Shown here piece after piece: positions 47,184 to 55,920 of a stretch of DNA of 64,000 nucleotides; the first letter of the stretch is position 1, and each line of letters opens with the position of its first letter. The notes below the pieces were generated by a model. The model was not told where the DNA came from, ran no database searches, and worked only from the letters and a program-made list of their open reading frames with translations. Position numbers and translations under genes: made by a program. This DNA is from Clostridia bacterium (GTDB lineage Bacteria > Bacillota > Clostridia > Christensenellales > Maliibacteriaceae): contig JAFRLQ010000004.1 in assembly GCA_017431145.1 (NCBI GenBank), positions 62,001 through 126,000 on the forward strand, in the 5' to 3' direction.

Positions 47184-48548
47184 TCAGCCAAGCGTGAAGT
47201 TCCCTTCCGCATAGCGGATATTACGTTCATTTTTTCCGGTGCTGAAGAACAGCGCCATGGAAATCGGTCCGATCCTGCCCAGATACATGCAGATCACGAT
47301 GATCAGTCTCCCCCACAGATTCAGTGACGCCGTCAGATGCCGGGAAAGGCCCACCGTACAGATCGCGCTCACAGTTTCATAAAGGCCGTCGATCAGCGGC
47401 ACCCTGCAGCTGATCAGAAGCGCGATTGTCATGACGAGGACCAGAAGGATGCTCACCGTCACGATAGCGTTTGCTTTCCGGATCGTTTTTTCCGCCACTC
47501 CGCGCCTGAAGATCGTCGTCTGATCCTTCCCGCGTACAAATGAAACCGCATTGAACAGCACGATCGCGATCACAACTGTCTTCAGACCGCCTGCCGTACC
47601 GACGGGCGATCCTCCGATCAGCATGAATACACATCCGAGAAGGGATGTTTCCGTCCGCATCATTTCCTGCGGGATGGTGGCAAAGCCCGCGGTGCGGAAT
47701 GTCACAGACTGAAAGACGCTGTTCAGGATCTTCGTCCCGAACCTCATGGATCCGATCGTCTGCGCGTTGGTCCATTCCATCGCCAGTACAGCCGCCGCTC
47801 CGCTCAGGATCAGAAACAGCGTGAAGGAAAGGACCAGTTTCGTATGGACGCTCATATGGGACAGAATCCATCTGATCCCGTACTGTTTCCTCTTTGCCCT
47901 TTTCATCACACGGATGATATCGAACCACACAAGAAATCCCAAACCGCCCAACACGATCAGGAACATGGTCACGATCAGAACGAGCGGATCTTTCTGAAAG
48001 GAGATCAGAGAGTCCGGCCCGAGGATATCGATCCCGGCGTTGCAGAATGCCGATACAGACGTAAAGACAGCGTACCAGATCCCTTTTGCACCGTACCGCG
48101 GAAGAAAGGACGGCAGATATGCCAGTGCACCCACTCCTTCTACAATAAATGTTCCCGCAAGGACCTTTTTCAAAAACACGAACAGACCGCTCAGAGAATC
48201 CAGATTGAAGGCGTCATAGATCAGCATCTGGTTGCGCAGGGACAGACGCTTCTGCACAAACACGATCAGCGCGCCGACGGATGTCACGATCCCGAGTCCG
48301 CCGAGCTGGATCAGCAGCAGAATGATGATCTTTCCAAACAGCGTCCAGTGTGCGTATGTGTCCACAACGACGAGCCCCGTGACGCACACGGACGTCGTCG
48401 CGGTAAAAAGCGCCGTCATGAGCCCCGTATGCTCTCCCTTCACCGTCGCAGGCGGAAGAAGCAACAAAAGCGTTCCGATCAGGATCGTGATCAGAAAGCT
48501 TGCCGGTATGATCTGTGCGGATGTCAGTCGAATCCTACGTTTCGTCAT
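47184..48548 (-). CDS. ktrB: Potassium/sodium uptake channel KtrB (TrkH family)
   Basis: This 454-residue membrane protein has four M1-P-M2 repeats. Filter-like loops are visible as TATTSVCVTGLVVVD, SVSAFCNAGIDI, SVTFRTAGFATI and SAICTVGLSRHL. MLIGGSPVGTAGGLKT is characteristic. It imports K+ with Na+, gated by KtrA. It begins 20 bases after the rodA stop, with no promoter between them. Confidence 0.94.
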   Translation of the reverse strand: MTKRRIRLTSAQIIPASFLITILIGTLLLLLPPATVKGEHTGLMTALFTATTSVCVTGLVVVDTYAHWTLFGKIIILLLIQLGGLGIVTSVGALIVFVQKRLSLRNQMLIYDAFNLDSLSGLFVFLKKVLAGTFIVEGVGALAYLPSFLPRYGAKGIWYAVFTSVSAFCNAGIDILGPDSLISFQKDPLVLIVTMFLIVLGGLGFLVWFDIIRVMKRAKRKQYGIRWILSHMSVHTKLVLSFTLFLILSGAAAVLAMEWTNAQTIGSMRFGTKILNSVFQSVTFRTAGFATIPQEMMRTETSLLGCVFMLIGGSPVGTAGGLKTVVIAIVLFNAVSFVRGKDQTTIFRRGVAEKTIRKANAIVTVSILLVLVMTIALLISCRVPLIDGLYETVSAICTVGLSRHLTASLNLWGRLIIVICMYLGRIGPISMALFFSTGKNERNIRYAEGNFTLG

Positions 48549-48568
48549 GCGTGTATTCCTGTCTGTCT

Positions 48569-49771
48569 TCAGAATCGGATGATTCCCTTATTATCATAAC
48601 GCACACGGTTGCGTCTGCAATACGCATTTTGTGCCAACCCTACCGCGATCATATTTGTCCACATATTCGAACCGCCGTAACTCATGAACGGAAGCGGAAT
48701 ACCGGTGATCGGCATCAGCCCGATCGTCATTCCGATGTTTTCAAAGATGTGGAAGAAAAACATCGACACCACGCCGGTGATCAGAAGTTTTCCGAAGCGG
48801 TCCGGCGTTCTGTACGCCATATACAGGAGCCTGAGCAGCAGGAGCAGATAAAGAACCAGAATAATCACCGCGCCGATAAAACCAAAAGCCTCAGCAGCTG
48901 TTGAGAAAATGAAGTCCGTATGCTGGTCAGGCACATAATCCAGTTGACTGACTGTTCCCTCCGCCAACAATCCGCGTCCCGACAATCCGCCCGATCCGAT
49001 CGCCATCTGCGAGTTCCGCAGCTGATACGTCGCGTTTGCCGCATCAGTGCCGGTTCCAAAAAAGCCCTCCAGCCTCGCACGCTGCGTGTCGTTCAGTATG
49101 TATTTGACAGCCAGAGGCAGCGCCAGCGCAGCGGCTGCGATCCCTGTCAGCATGATCTTCCAGTTGACCCCCGCTATAAAGAGCATTCCGACGAGGATCG
49201 CTACATATACGAGCGCAGTTCCCAGGTCAGGCTGAAGAAGAATCAACGCAAACGGAATCAAAAAAATCAGCATCGGACGAACCAACTGCCTGAACTGCGT
49301 GATCCTGCCGTTCGTATCGCTCATCGACCACGCGAGACAGATAATCAGTGCGAGCTTGCAGAATTCAGACGGCTGCAGGCCGCGCCGTCCGATCGTGAAC
49401 CAGGAAACAGCTCCGCGCGTAGATTCCCCGATGATCCACAGAACAGCCAGAACAAGTACGTTCAACGCAAAAATCAGAAGATAGATCCTTCCGTAAAACT
49501 CATAATCCACAAGAAACGTGGCAAGCAGCAGCAGTACACCGCCGGTCAGAAACCAGATCACCTGAAGTCTTACATATCTGGATGCCCAGATGAGCGCGAT
49601 TTTCTGCCGAAGCGTCGCATCCTTAGGAGCCGCTGCAGCGGTGCAGTTTGCAAGACTCAAAATGGAAAAAGCAAAAATCGCCAGAAGAACAGCCAGCAGG
49701 AAATAGTCCTGCGAGCGGATCTCCCGCTTCAGGTCCCGTCTGTATGCAGTTCTCGGGGTATAGACGCGCAT
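48569..49771 (-). CDS. rodA: Rod-shape peptidoglycan polymerase RodA
   Basis: This SEDS-family glycosyltransferase polymerises lipid II with PBP2 during elongation. The 400-residue product has about ten helices. It shows SWFTIGRRGLQPSEFCKLALII, the catalytic-loop Asp region LLQPDLGTALV, DYVPDQHTDFIFS, and the end GLMPITGIPLPFMSYGGS (quoted in part as PITGIPLPFMSYGGS). It follows mrdA by 9 bases. Confidence 0.95.
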   Translation of the reverse strand: MRVYTPRTAYRRDLKREIRSQDYFLLAVLLAIFAFSILSLANCTAAAAPKDATLRQKIALIWASRYVRLQVIWFLTGGVLLLLATFLVDYEFYGRIYLLIFALNVLVLAVLWIIGESTRGAVSWFTIGRRGLQPSEFCKLALIICLAWSMSDTNGRITQFRQLVRPMLIFLIPFALILLQPDLGTALVYVAILVGMLFIAGVNWKIMLTGIAAAALALPLAVKYILNDTQRARLEGFFGTGTDAANATYQLRNSQMAIGSGGLSGRGLLAEGTVSQLDYVPDQHTDFIFSTAAEAFGFIGAVIILVLYLLLLLRLLYMAYRTPDRFGKLLITGVVSMFFFHIFENIGMTIGLMPITGIPLPFMSYGGSNMWTNMIAVGLAQNAYCRRNRVRYDNKGIIRF

Positions 49772-49780
49772 GCTTTTTCC

Positions 49781-52225
49781 TTAATTATAGTAATAGTTGT
49801 CCAGATAGTATTCCACGATCTCTTTGGCAGGTTCAATGCAGTACGCTGAACTGTATCCGTTCGGGATATAGATCACAACAGCGATCTGAGGATCGTCACA
49901 CGGCGCATAGCACATGAACCAGGAGTTGTTTTCAATATCGATATCTGAAACCTCAGCCGTTCCTGTCTTTCCCGCAATCTGATCACGGTATTTGAACCCG
50001 TAGAATCTGCCGGCTGAAGATCCGTTCAGAACAGCCTGGTGCATTCCGTTCATCACGAGTTCGGTGATCTCAGGCGTCACGCCGGTCTGTGCAACAACGA
50101 CAGGTTCCTTATCCAGCACGATCTTGCCGTCCTTGTCGACCACCTTGTCAACAACATGCGCCTCATAAACATATCCGCCGTTGACGATCGCTGAGATATA
50201 TCTTGCGACCGCAATCGGCGTCAGCAGTGTAAATGACTGACCGATCCCCGTATACATCTGGTCCACCATAGAAAAGTTGATTTCATGCAGGATCTGATAG
50301 ATACCCGCATCCATCGCCTGTCCAAGAACGATCGCCTCCGGGATACCGACCTCATCCACCAGAAGCCTGTATATCCTCTCACGCGTATGCTCTTTATCTG
50401 TTGCATAGGACTGGAATATCTTTTCAATCGCGGGATTCAGCACTTCGTCCGGGTATTCAAGAGAATAAAAATCCATGATGTCACGGATGTAGTCCCTGAT
50501 CTGCGCCGCGGTCAGGATCGCCATGGCAGACGACTGTTCCTGCATGCTGTATTCCGGATCATAAAAGACCTGCGGCGATGCGACCTGACTCTTCGCCTCA
50601 CCCGGAACCTCGATTCCTGTCCTGCTCGTCAGTCCGAGCGTGGATGCCCACTGGACCAAGCGGTCATTCCCAAGTCTGTAGGATGTTTCGTAAAAGAAAA
50701 CGTTGCATGAGTTCTGGATCGCCTGCACGACATTCTGCGAGCCGTGTCCGGAACGGTTCCAGCAGTGGATCGCCTGATTGTCCGGGATCCCGTGCTGCGT
50801 ATACGTGCCTGTATCTACGATGATCGTCGACTTGTCGATCGCGCCTTCCATCAGCGCCGCTGTTGCTGTAACCGGTTTGAAGATAGAACCGGGAGTCGCT
50901 CGTGAAGAGATTGACCGGGAGAACAAAGGATTTGCAGGATCATTAATCAGCTTGTCATAGTCCTCCTGTGAAATCCCGCCGACAAACAAATTCAGATCAT
51001 AGGAAGGAACATCCACGCATGCGAGGATATTCCCGGTGTGAACATCCATGATCACTGCCGCACCGCTTTGCGCATAATTGATCGGTCTTCCGCCACGCTC
51101 CGCAATGAGCTTGTCATATTCCGCCTGTCTGGACTGAACGCGGGCGTGCTCCATACTGCTGATATCGTCGATCGCCCGCGCGACAGCGTCATATGCCATA
51201 TTCTGCAGACGCATATCCAGCGTCAGGATCACGTCGTTTCCGTCGGTCTGCGGTTCAAAATCCAGTTCCCTGATCACCTTGGAACGGTTGTCCACTTCCA
51301 CGGTCCGCACTCCGCGTCGCTCGGCACTGCTGCCGGTGAGATATGCCTCCATGGATCTTTCTATACCGCTCACGCCGATCGTATCATTGCGGTCGTATCC
51401 CAGATTTAGGTACTGTTCAACATTCTCCTCGCTGATCCTGCCGACATATCCGATAATATGTGCAGCCATATCGTGCTGCGGATAGACACGGGTCGCCGTC
51501 TGCAGGACAGAGATTCCGTCAAGCTGTGCGCTTTCCAGTTTCAGCTGGGCAACAACGCTCCTGGGCACATCACTTGCGATGGTCCTGGGAATATATGCAC
51601 TGTAGCTGTTCAGCTGCATCTCCTGCCAGATCGACAGAAGCTGGATCATGCGTTCCTCATCCGTCTCTTCCGGGATTCCGTAACGGGTCAGAAGCGTTTG
51701 AATGATCTCGCCCGGCTCCTGATAGGCAGACCGGTCAAGGCTCATATTTTTAAACCAGTTTTCAGTTCTGGCTTCCGCGGCGTCCTCATCCAGAACGCCT
51801 TCCCATGCAAAACGGTAACCACCGTTCTCCCCCTTCACGATACTGAAGTTGTTCAGAACGGTTCCTCCGCCTTCCTCCACCAGATCGATCACACGGTTGA
51901 GTACTTTCGTATATGCCGCATTTCCTTCCCTCGTACGGTGATCCGGATCCCAGGAAAACTGAATATCGAAACTCTCATTGTTTGCTGCAAGCAAAAGGCC
52001 TGTACTGTCATAGATGCTTCCCCGCACGCCTTCGATCTGGATCGTCTGCGTCTTCGTCCGTTCAGCGTCGGATGCGTACTCTCCTCCCTTCAGCATCTGG
52101 ATCGAATACAGACGGATCGCAAGAAGAGAAAACGCGGCCACGATAATAAGCGAAATCACAAGGATACGGAACGAAGCCGTGTAAGGCCTGCGGTCCTCCG
52201 CCGCAAACCGATTCTGTTTCCGCAT
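49781..52225 (-). CDS. mrdA: Penicillin-binding protein 2 (elongation transpeptidase)
   Basis: This class B PBP crosslinks peptidoglycan during side-wall growth. The 814-residue product has an N-terminal membrane anchor at about residues 17-38, a dimerisation domain with a large insertion, and the transpeptidase domain with active serine S447 in PGSIFK (SxxK), NSCNVFF (SxN) and GKTGTAEV (KTG). It is longer than E. coli PBP2 (633), mainly from extra segments before and after the serine. It lies in mreBCD-mrdA-rodA. Confidence 0.95.
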   Translation of the reverse strand: MRKQNRFAAEDRRPYTASFRILVISLIIVAAFSLLAIRLYSIQMLKGGEYASDAERTKTQTIQIEGVRGSIYDSTGLLLAANNESFDIQFSWDPDHRTREGNAAYTKVLNRVIDLVEEGGGTVLNNFSIVKGENGGYRFAWEGVLDEDAAEARTENWFKNMSLDRSAYQEPGEIIQTLLTRYGIPEETDEERMIQLLSIWQEMQLNSYSAYIPRTIASDVPRSVVAQLKLESAQLDGISVLQTATRVYPQHDMAAHIIGYVGRISEENVEQYLNLGYDRNDTIGVSGIERSMEAYLTGSSAERRGVRTVEVDNRSKVIRELDFEPQTDGNDVILTLDMRLQNMAYDAVARAIDDISSMEHARVQSRQAEYDKLIAERGGRPINYAQSGAAVIMDVHTGNILACVDVPSYDLNLFVGGISQEDYDKLINDPANPLFSRSISSRATPGSIFKPVTATAALMEGAIDKSTIIVDTGTYTQHGIPDNQAIHCWNRSGHGSQNVVQAIQNSCNVFFYETSYRLGNDRLVQWASTLGLTSRTGIEVPGEAKSQVASPQVFYDPEYSMQEQSSAMAILTAAQIRDYIRDIMDFYSLEYPDEVLNPAIEKIFQSYATDKEHTRERIYRLLVDEVGIPEAIVLGQAMDAGIYQILHEINFSMVDQMYTGIGQSFTLLTPIAVARYISAIVNGGYVYEAHVVDKVVDKDGKIVLDKEPVVVAQTGVTPEITELVMNGMHQAVLNGSSAGRFYGFKYRDQIAGKTGTAEVSDIDIENNSWFMCYAPCDDPQIAVVIYIPNGYSSAYCIEPAKEIVEYYLDNYYYN

Positions 52226-52242
52226 CCATCTCGCCTCCTTTA

Positions 52243-52764
52243 TCAGTGCAGAATCTGCAGTTCATCCTCCGGAGTCTGCAGTCTTTCCGCTCCGTCTATC
52301 TTTGAAATCACCAGTGTAAGCAGTGCCGTCAGAAGCGCTGTCAGCACTGCCGCAGGCAGATACTGCCGTACAAATCCCGCGTAAAAATCGATACTGTATT
52401 CATGAATGAACGCCAAAAGCAGCGCACCGGTCCACCGCAGCGCAACGCAAAAAAAGGAAAACAGGACTGTATGCACGATCACCGATCCCTCCCTGCGTAC
52501 CACAAGCTGCATCAGGAGCGTGCTCATGAGATAAATCAGAAGATGAAAGCCGTAAGCCGGTCCCACCTGAAGATCCGTGAGAAATCCCATCACCGCGGCA
52601 AAACACAGGCTCCACCATCCCGCGAAAGGAGTTAATGCGCAAAGAAATGCCAGGCATCCGTCCGGACACATTCCAAACACTCCTCCGATCTTGTTCCAGA
52701 ACGGCTGAAATGCAATGATGATCAGTGCGATCAACACATAGAACACGGTTTTTTTCCAGTTCAC
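52243..52764 (-). CDS. mreD: Rod-shape protein MreD
   Basis: This 173-residue membrane protein has five to six helices with little sequence conservation. GFLTDLQVGPAYGFHLLIYL and the position between mreC and mrdA identify it. MreD is part of the Rod complex. Its start overlaps the mreC stop by 4 bases. Confidence 0.9.
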   Translation of the reverse strand: MNWKKTVFYVLIALIIIAFQPFWNKIGGVFGMCPDGCLAFLCALTPFAGWWSLCFAAVMGFLTDLQVGPAYGFHLLIYLMSTLLMQLVVRREGSVIVHTVLFSFFCVALRWTGALLLAFIHEYSIDFYAGFVRQYLPAAVLTALLTALLTLVISKIDGAERLQTPEDELQILH

Positions 52765-53660
52765 TGCTGCACCGCCTCTCCCAGCGGCACCTGCTGCTGC
52801 ATCTGCGTCACGATCAGCACCTCTTCGATATGAACGAAATCCGTAGCGGGTTCAAGAGAGATCGTCTTATATGTTCCGTTTCCGCGCTCGACGCCCGAAA
52901 CTTCCCCGATCAGGATTCCCTTCGGGTAAATACCGCCCATCCCGCTTGTAAAGATCCTGTCTCCCGGCGCCACTGTTGCATTCTCGGGAAGATAGTCCAG
53001 GATCAGCAGTTTTTCCGGATCGCTCTGAGCAAGATTCCCAGCGACAATCCCGGGATCTCTCGTTGACTCCACGAACGCAGGTACATTGCTGTCATTTGAA
53101 ATAACACAAGTCACTCTACACCATGTGCTTCCGACTTCCGTCACACGCCCGACCAGTCCGTCGGCACTGATCACAGCCATGTCCACCTGGATTCCGTCAC
53201 TGCTTCCCCGGTCCAGCACGAGAACACCGGTGAAAGCATTCTGTTCACGGTTGATGACGCGGGCAAAAACCGTATCAAGATCCTCTGCTTCTTCTTTTGC
53301 ATCCAGAAGATCCAGCAGTCTGCTGTTTTCCTGGCGCAACTGTTCGTCGGCGTCTACCTTCGAGCGAAGCGACACGACTTCCTGCCGCAGGCCAAGATAC
53401 TCTTCCACGGTCTTTTCATTCCAGTATGGTCCGCGAAGCAGCGATATCACCCCGCCTTCAAGGCGGGAAAAACCGGTCTGGAACCAGGTCACCGCACTTC
53501 CAAGTGCGCGTTCGACAGGAGACGCGCTGTCATGTCGCAGGCGCCACAGAAAACCATATCCGACAAGGCATACAAAAAGAAGCACGAGTACAAAACCCAC
53601 GATCAGGACCGGGCTTCTGCTGCCCCGGTGCTTCCTCCGTTTCCTGATATCCATACTCAT
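52761..53660 (-). CDS. mreC: Rod-shape protein MreC
   Basis: The 299-residue product has a basic N-terminus, one helix at about residues 18-38, and a coiled coil (LRQEVVSLRSKVDADEQL region) near 85-120. A beta-rich extracellular domain follows with GLVGRVTEVGSTWCRV, a typical MreC stretch. It links MreB and MreD to PBP2 outside the membrane. Confidence 0.95.
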   Translation of the reverse strand: MSMDIRKRRKHRGSRSPVLIVGFVLVLLFVCLVGYGFLWRLRHDSASPVERALGSAVTWFQTGFSRLEGGVISLLRGPYWNEKTVEEYLGLRQEVVSLRSKVDADEQLRQENSRLLDLLDAKEEAEDLDTVFARVINREQNAFTGVLVLDRGSSDGIQVDMAVISADGLVGRVTEVGSTWCRVTCVISNDSNVPAFVESTRDPGIVAGNLAQSDPEKLLILDYLPENATVAPGDRIFTSGMGGIYPKGILIGEVSGVERGNGTYKTISLEPATDFVHIEEVLIVTQMQQQVPLGEAVQQ

Positions 53661-53678
53661 GCTCCTTTACAAACGGTT

Positions 53679-54716
53679 CTATCTTTTTGCAGCATCTATC
53701 AGCCGCATCGTTCTGGGATCATCCACGATCTTTCCTGCGCCGAGCACGACCGCGTCAAGAGGATCCTTGCAAACATGTGCGGGAATCCCCGTCTCACTGT
53801 GGATCAGCGCATCAAGGCCAAGCAGCTGTGCACCGCCGCCCGTCAGTGTGATCCCGCGCACCATGATGTCCGAGGAAAGCTCCGGCGGCGCATCTTCAAG
53901 CGTCTGTTTGATCGCGTCGATTATACCCCGCACAGGCTCTCTGAGCGCGCGGTAGATATCCTCAGAAGAGATCTCGAGCGTGGTGGGAAGATGCTTTTCC
54001 ACATCGATCCCGCGAATGGTCGCTCTGGACTCGTTCTGCATGGGATAGACAGATCCAAGTCCGATTTTCAGTTCCTCGGCCGTGTATTCGCCGATCGAAA
54101 CATTATAGGTTTTGCGGATATAGGACATGATCGCCTGATCCAGACGGTTTCCGCCGAGTCTGATCGACTGTGATGCCACGATCCCGCCCAGGGAGATGAT
54201 CGCTACTTCCGTCGTCCCTCCCCCAATATCCACGATCATGACTCCTGTCGGTTCGTCGACCGGCATGTCCGCGCCGATTGCAGCAGCAAGGGGCTCCTCC
54301 ACGATCAGTGCGTCAAAAGCGCCTGCCTGAAGGATGGCCTCCTCGACCGCACGGCGTTCCACCTGCGTGACTCCGCACGGGACACAGATCACAACATTCG
54401 GTTTGACACGGAACATAGATCTGGGTCCGATCGCCTTGCGTACGAAGTATTTCAGCATGACCTCGGTGACTTCCACATCTGCGATCACACCGTCATGCAG
54501 CGGACGTACGGCACGGATGTTCCCGGGTGTTCTTCCGATCATCCTTTTTGCTTCCTCGCCGACCGCAACGATCTCACGCTCTCCTTTTATGTTCTGTACG
54601 GCGACAACGCACGGCTCACGCACGACGATCCCCTGGTCCTGCATATAGACCAGAACGTTCGCCGTTCCCAGATCGATGGCCATTCCGCCGCGTGCAATCA
54701 GACTCTTTCGAAACAT
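53679..54716 (-). CDS. mreB: Rod-shape actin homologue MreB
   Basis: This 345-residue cytoskeletal ATPase has AIDLGTANVLVYMQDQG at the N-terminus, the VIADVEVTEVML segment, VCVPCGVTQVERRAV, IVDIGGGTTEVAIISLGG and TLTGGGAQLLGLD. It guides the Rod complex around the cell. The ATG directly follows the maf stop, with no gap. Confidence 0.97.
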   Translation of the reverse strand: MFRKSLIARGGMAIDLGTANVLVYMQDQGIVVREPCVVAVQNIKGEREIVAVGEEAKRMIGRTPGNIRAVRPLHDGVIADVEVTEVMLKYFVRKAIGPRSMFRVKPNVVICVPCGVTQVERRAVEEAILQAGAFDALIVEEPLAAAIGADMPVDEPTGVMIVDIGGGTTEVAIISLGGIVASQSIRLGGNRLDQAIMSYIRKTYNVSIGEYTAEELKIGLGSVYPMQNESRATIRGIDVEKHLPTTLEISSEDIYRALREPVRGIIDAIKQTLEDAPPELSSDIMVRGITLTGGGAQLLGLDALIHSETGIPAHVCKDPLDAVVLGAGKIVDDPRTMRLIDAAKR

Positions 54717-55301
54717 TTAGACTCCCTCACTTTTCCAGCCAAGAACGGTCAGCGCTTTTTCCACATCCCTGCCCGGAAGTCCGATGATATTTTCAAGATC
54801 CCCGCTGTAGGAAAGGATCTTTTCCTTTGCATATCCCTGTATCGCATAGCTCCCTGCCTTATCCATCGGTTCCCCTGTCGAAATATACCAGTCGATCCAT
54901 GCATCATCCAGCGTACCGAACGTCACGGTGCTTCTCTTCGCGAACTGGACCGTCCTTTTCCCAGTGACATCCCACAGACAGACGCCTGTGATCACCTCAT
55001 GGCTCCTTCCCGAAAGCATATGAAGCATCTTGCGCGCTTCTTCCCCGTTTTCCGGCTTTCCGAGCAGCTGCTTCTCAAGACATACCACTGTATCCGCACC
55101 GATCACGATCCCATCAGTGTGCATGCCGGCAACGTATGATGCTTTGGCAGTCGCAAGAGAAGTCACATACCAGGCTGTGCCTTTGTCCGACTCTGCTTTC
55201 TCTTCCAGGGGACAGACCTCCTGCAGAAATGTACGGATCCCGTGTCTTCTGAGGATCTCGACCCTTCTCGGGGAACGGGATGCCAGGATCAGTGTTTTCA
55301 C
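54717..55301 (-). CDS. maf: Maf-type nucleoside triphosphate pyrophosphatase
   Basis: Maf hydrolyses non-canonical or m5-pyrimidine nucleotides such as dTTP and UTP, and affects septum formation when overexpressed. The 194-residue product has LASRSPRRVEILRRHG at the start, the catalytic IGADTVV, and AGSYAIQGYA. The start is GTG at 55301. It is the first gene of the mre operon, as in B. subtilis. Confidence 0.95.
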   Translation of the reverse strand: MKTLILASRSPRRVEILRRHGIRTFLQEVCPLEEKAESDKGTAWYVTSLATAKASYVAGMHTDGIVIGADTVVCLEKQLLGKPENGEEARKMLHMLSGRSHEVITGVCLWDVTGKRTVQFAKRSTVTFGTLDDAWIDWYISTGEPMDKAGSYAIQGYAKEKILSYSGDLENIIGLPGRDVEKALTVLGWKSEGV

Positions 55302-55334
55302 GTTCCGTACGCTCCTTCCATTCGATACTTGTTC

Positions 55335-55340
55335 ATTATA
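55335..55340 (-). promoter_or_regulatory. Extended -10 promoter of the maf-mre-ktr operon
   Basis: On the minus strand TGGTATAAT is a perfect extended -10, 34 bases before the maf GTG. No strong -35 is seen. Confidence 0.65.
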
Positions 55341-55390
55341 CCACAGTGCACAAAGAACATGCCATTTTTCATCCTTCTGCGTGCAATCAA

Positions 55391-55414
55391 AAAGGAGAGC
55401 GGAAGCTCTCCTTT
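55391..55414 (-). terminator. Terminator after the two-TM protein gene
   Basis: A perfect 10-bp stem AAAGGAGAGC/GCTCTCCTTT with a 4-base loop is followed by TTGATTG on the minus strand. It separates the LRR unit from the mre operon. Confidence 0.85.
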
Positions 55415-55422
55415 CAAATCTT

Positions 55423-55914
55423 TCAGAACAGAACAGTACCTACAGGATCCTCTCCTGGCGCACAGCACGCTGCAATTCTGATGTGCTCTCCTCTCGGGAT
55501 CCTGTCAAAGACCTCCTCGCTTACATGCACAGTCCCTGTAACAGCGTCTTTCTGTTCCAGTTCAACTGTAAACCTGTTTTTTTCACGGTACCGCGACCGG
55601 CATATACCCTCCGCGATCAGCCAGCGCCGCTGTCTGGTCTGTTTCCGCGCAGTTCGCACAGACTGGATCGTCAGCGCGATGACGACAGCAGCAATCAGCG
55701 CATAGCAGATCGTAATAAACAGATTTCTGCCGGCCGAGACTTCCACTCCGCTCAGCCTGATCCTTAATGTATGCACTGTCAGTCCGATGAACATGATCAG
55801 TGCAGCGAGGAACAGATAGACCGCAGGGGACCGTTTCCCGCTGCGCATCTGTTTTTCCGCTTTCTTCTGCTCCTGCGGTGTAGCCGCTCTCCACAGATCG
55901 ATCGAATGTTCCAT
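55423..55914 (-). CDS. Unknown two-helix membrane protein
   Basis: This 163-residue protein has a charged N-terminus, two helices at about residues 31-50 and 66-86, a basic linker (RTARKQTRQRRW) and a C-terminal small soluble domain of about 65 residues with beta-strand character (RFTVELEQKDAVTGTV). I recognise no family. It starts 6 bases after the LRR lipoprotein gene and shares its terminator, so it is co-transcribed with it. Confidence 0.7.
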   Translation of the reverse strand: MEHSIDLWRAATPQEQKKAEKQMRSGKRSPAVYLFLAALIMFIGLTVHTLRIRLSGVEVSAGRNLFITICYALIAAVVIALTIQSVRTARKQTRQRRWLIAEGICRSRYREKNRFTVELEQKDAVTGTVHVSEEVFDRIPRGEHIRIAACCAPGEDPVGTVLF

Positions 55915-55920
55915 TTGCTT

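Noticed and set aside
48549-48568. A c-di-AMP riboswitch before ktrB
   Set aside because: Only 20 bases separate rodA and ktrB, too short for an aptamer.
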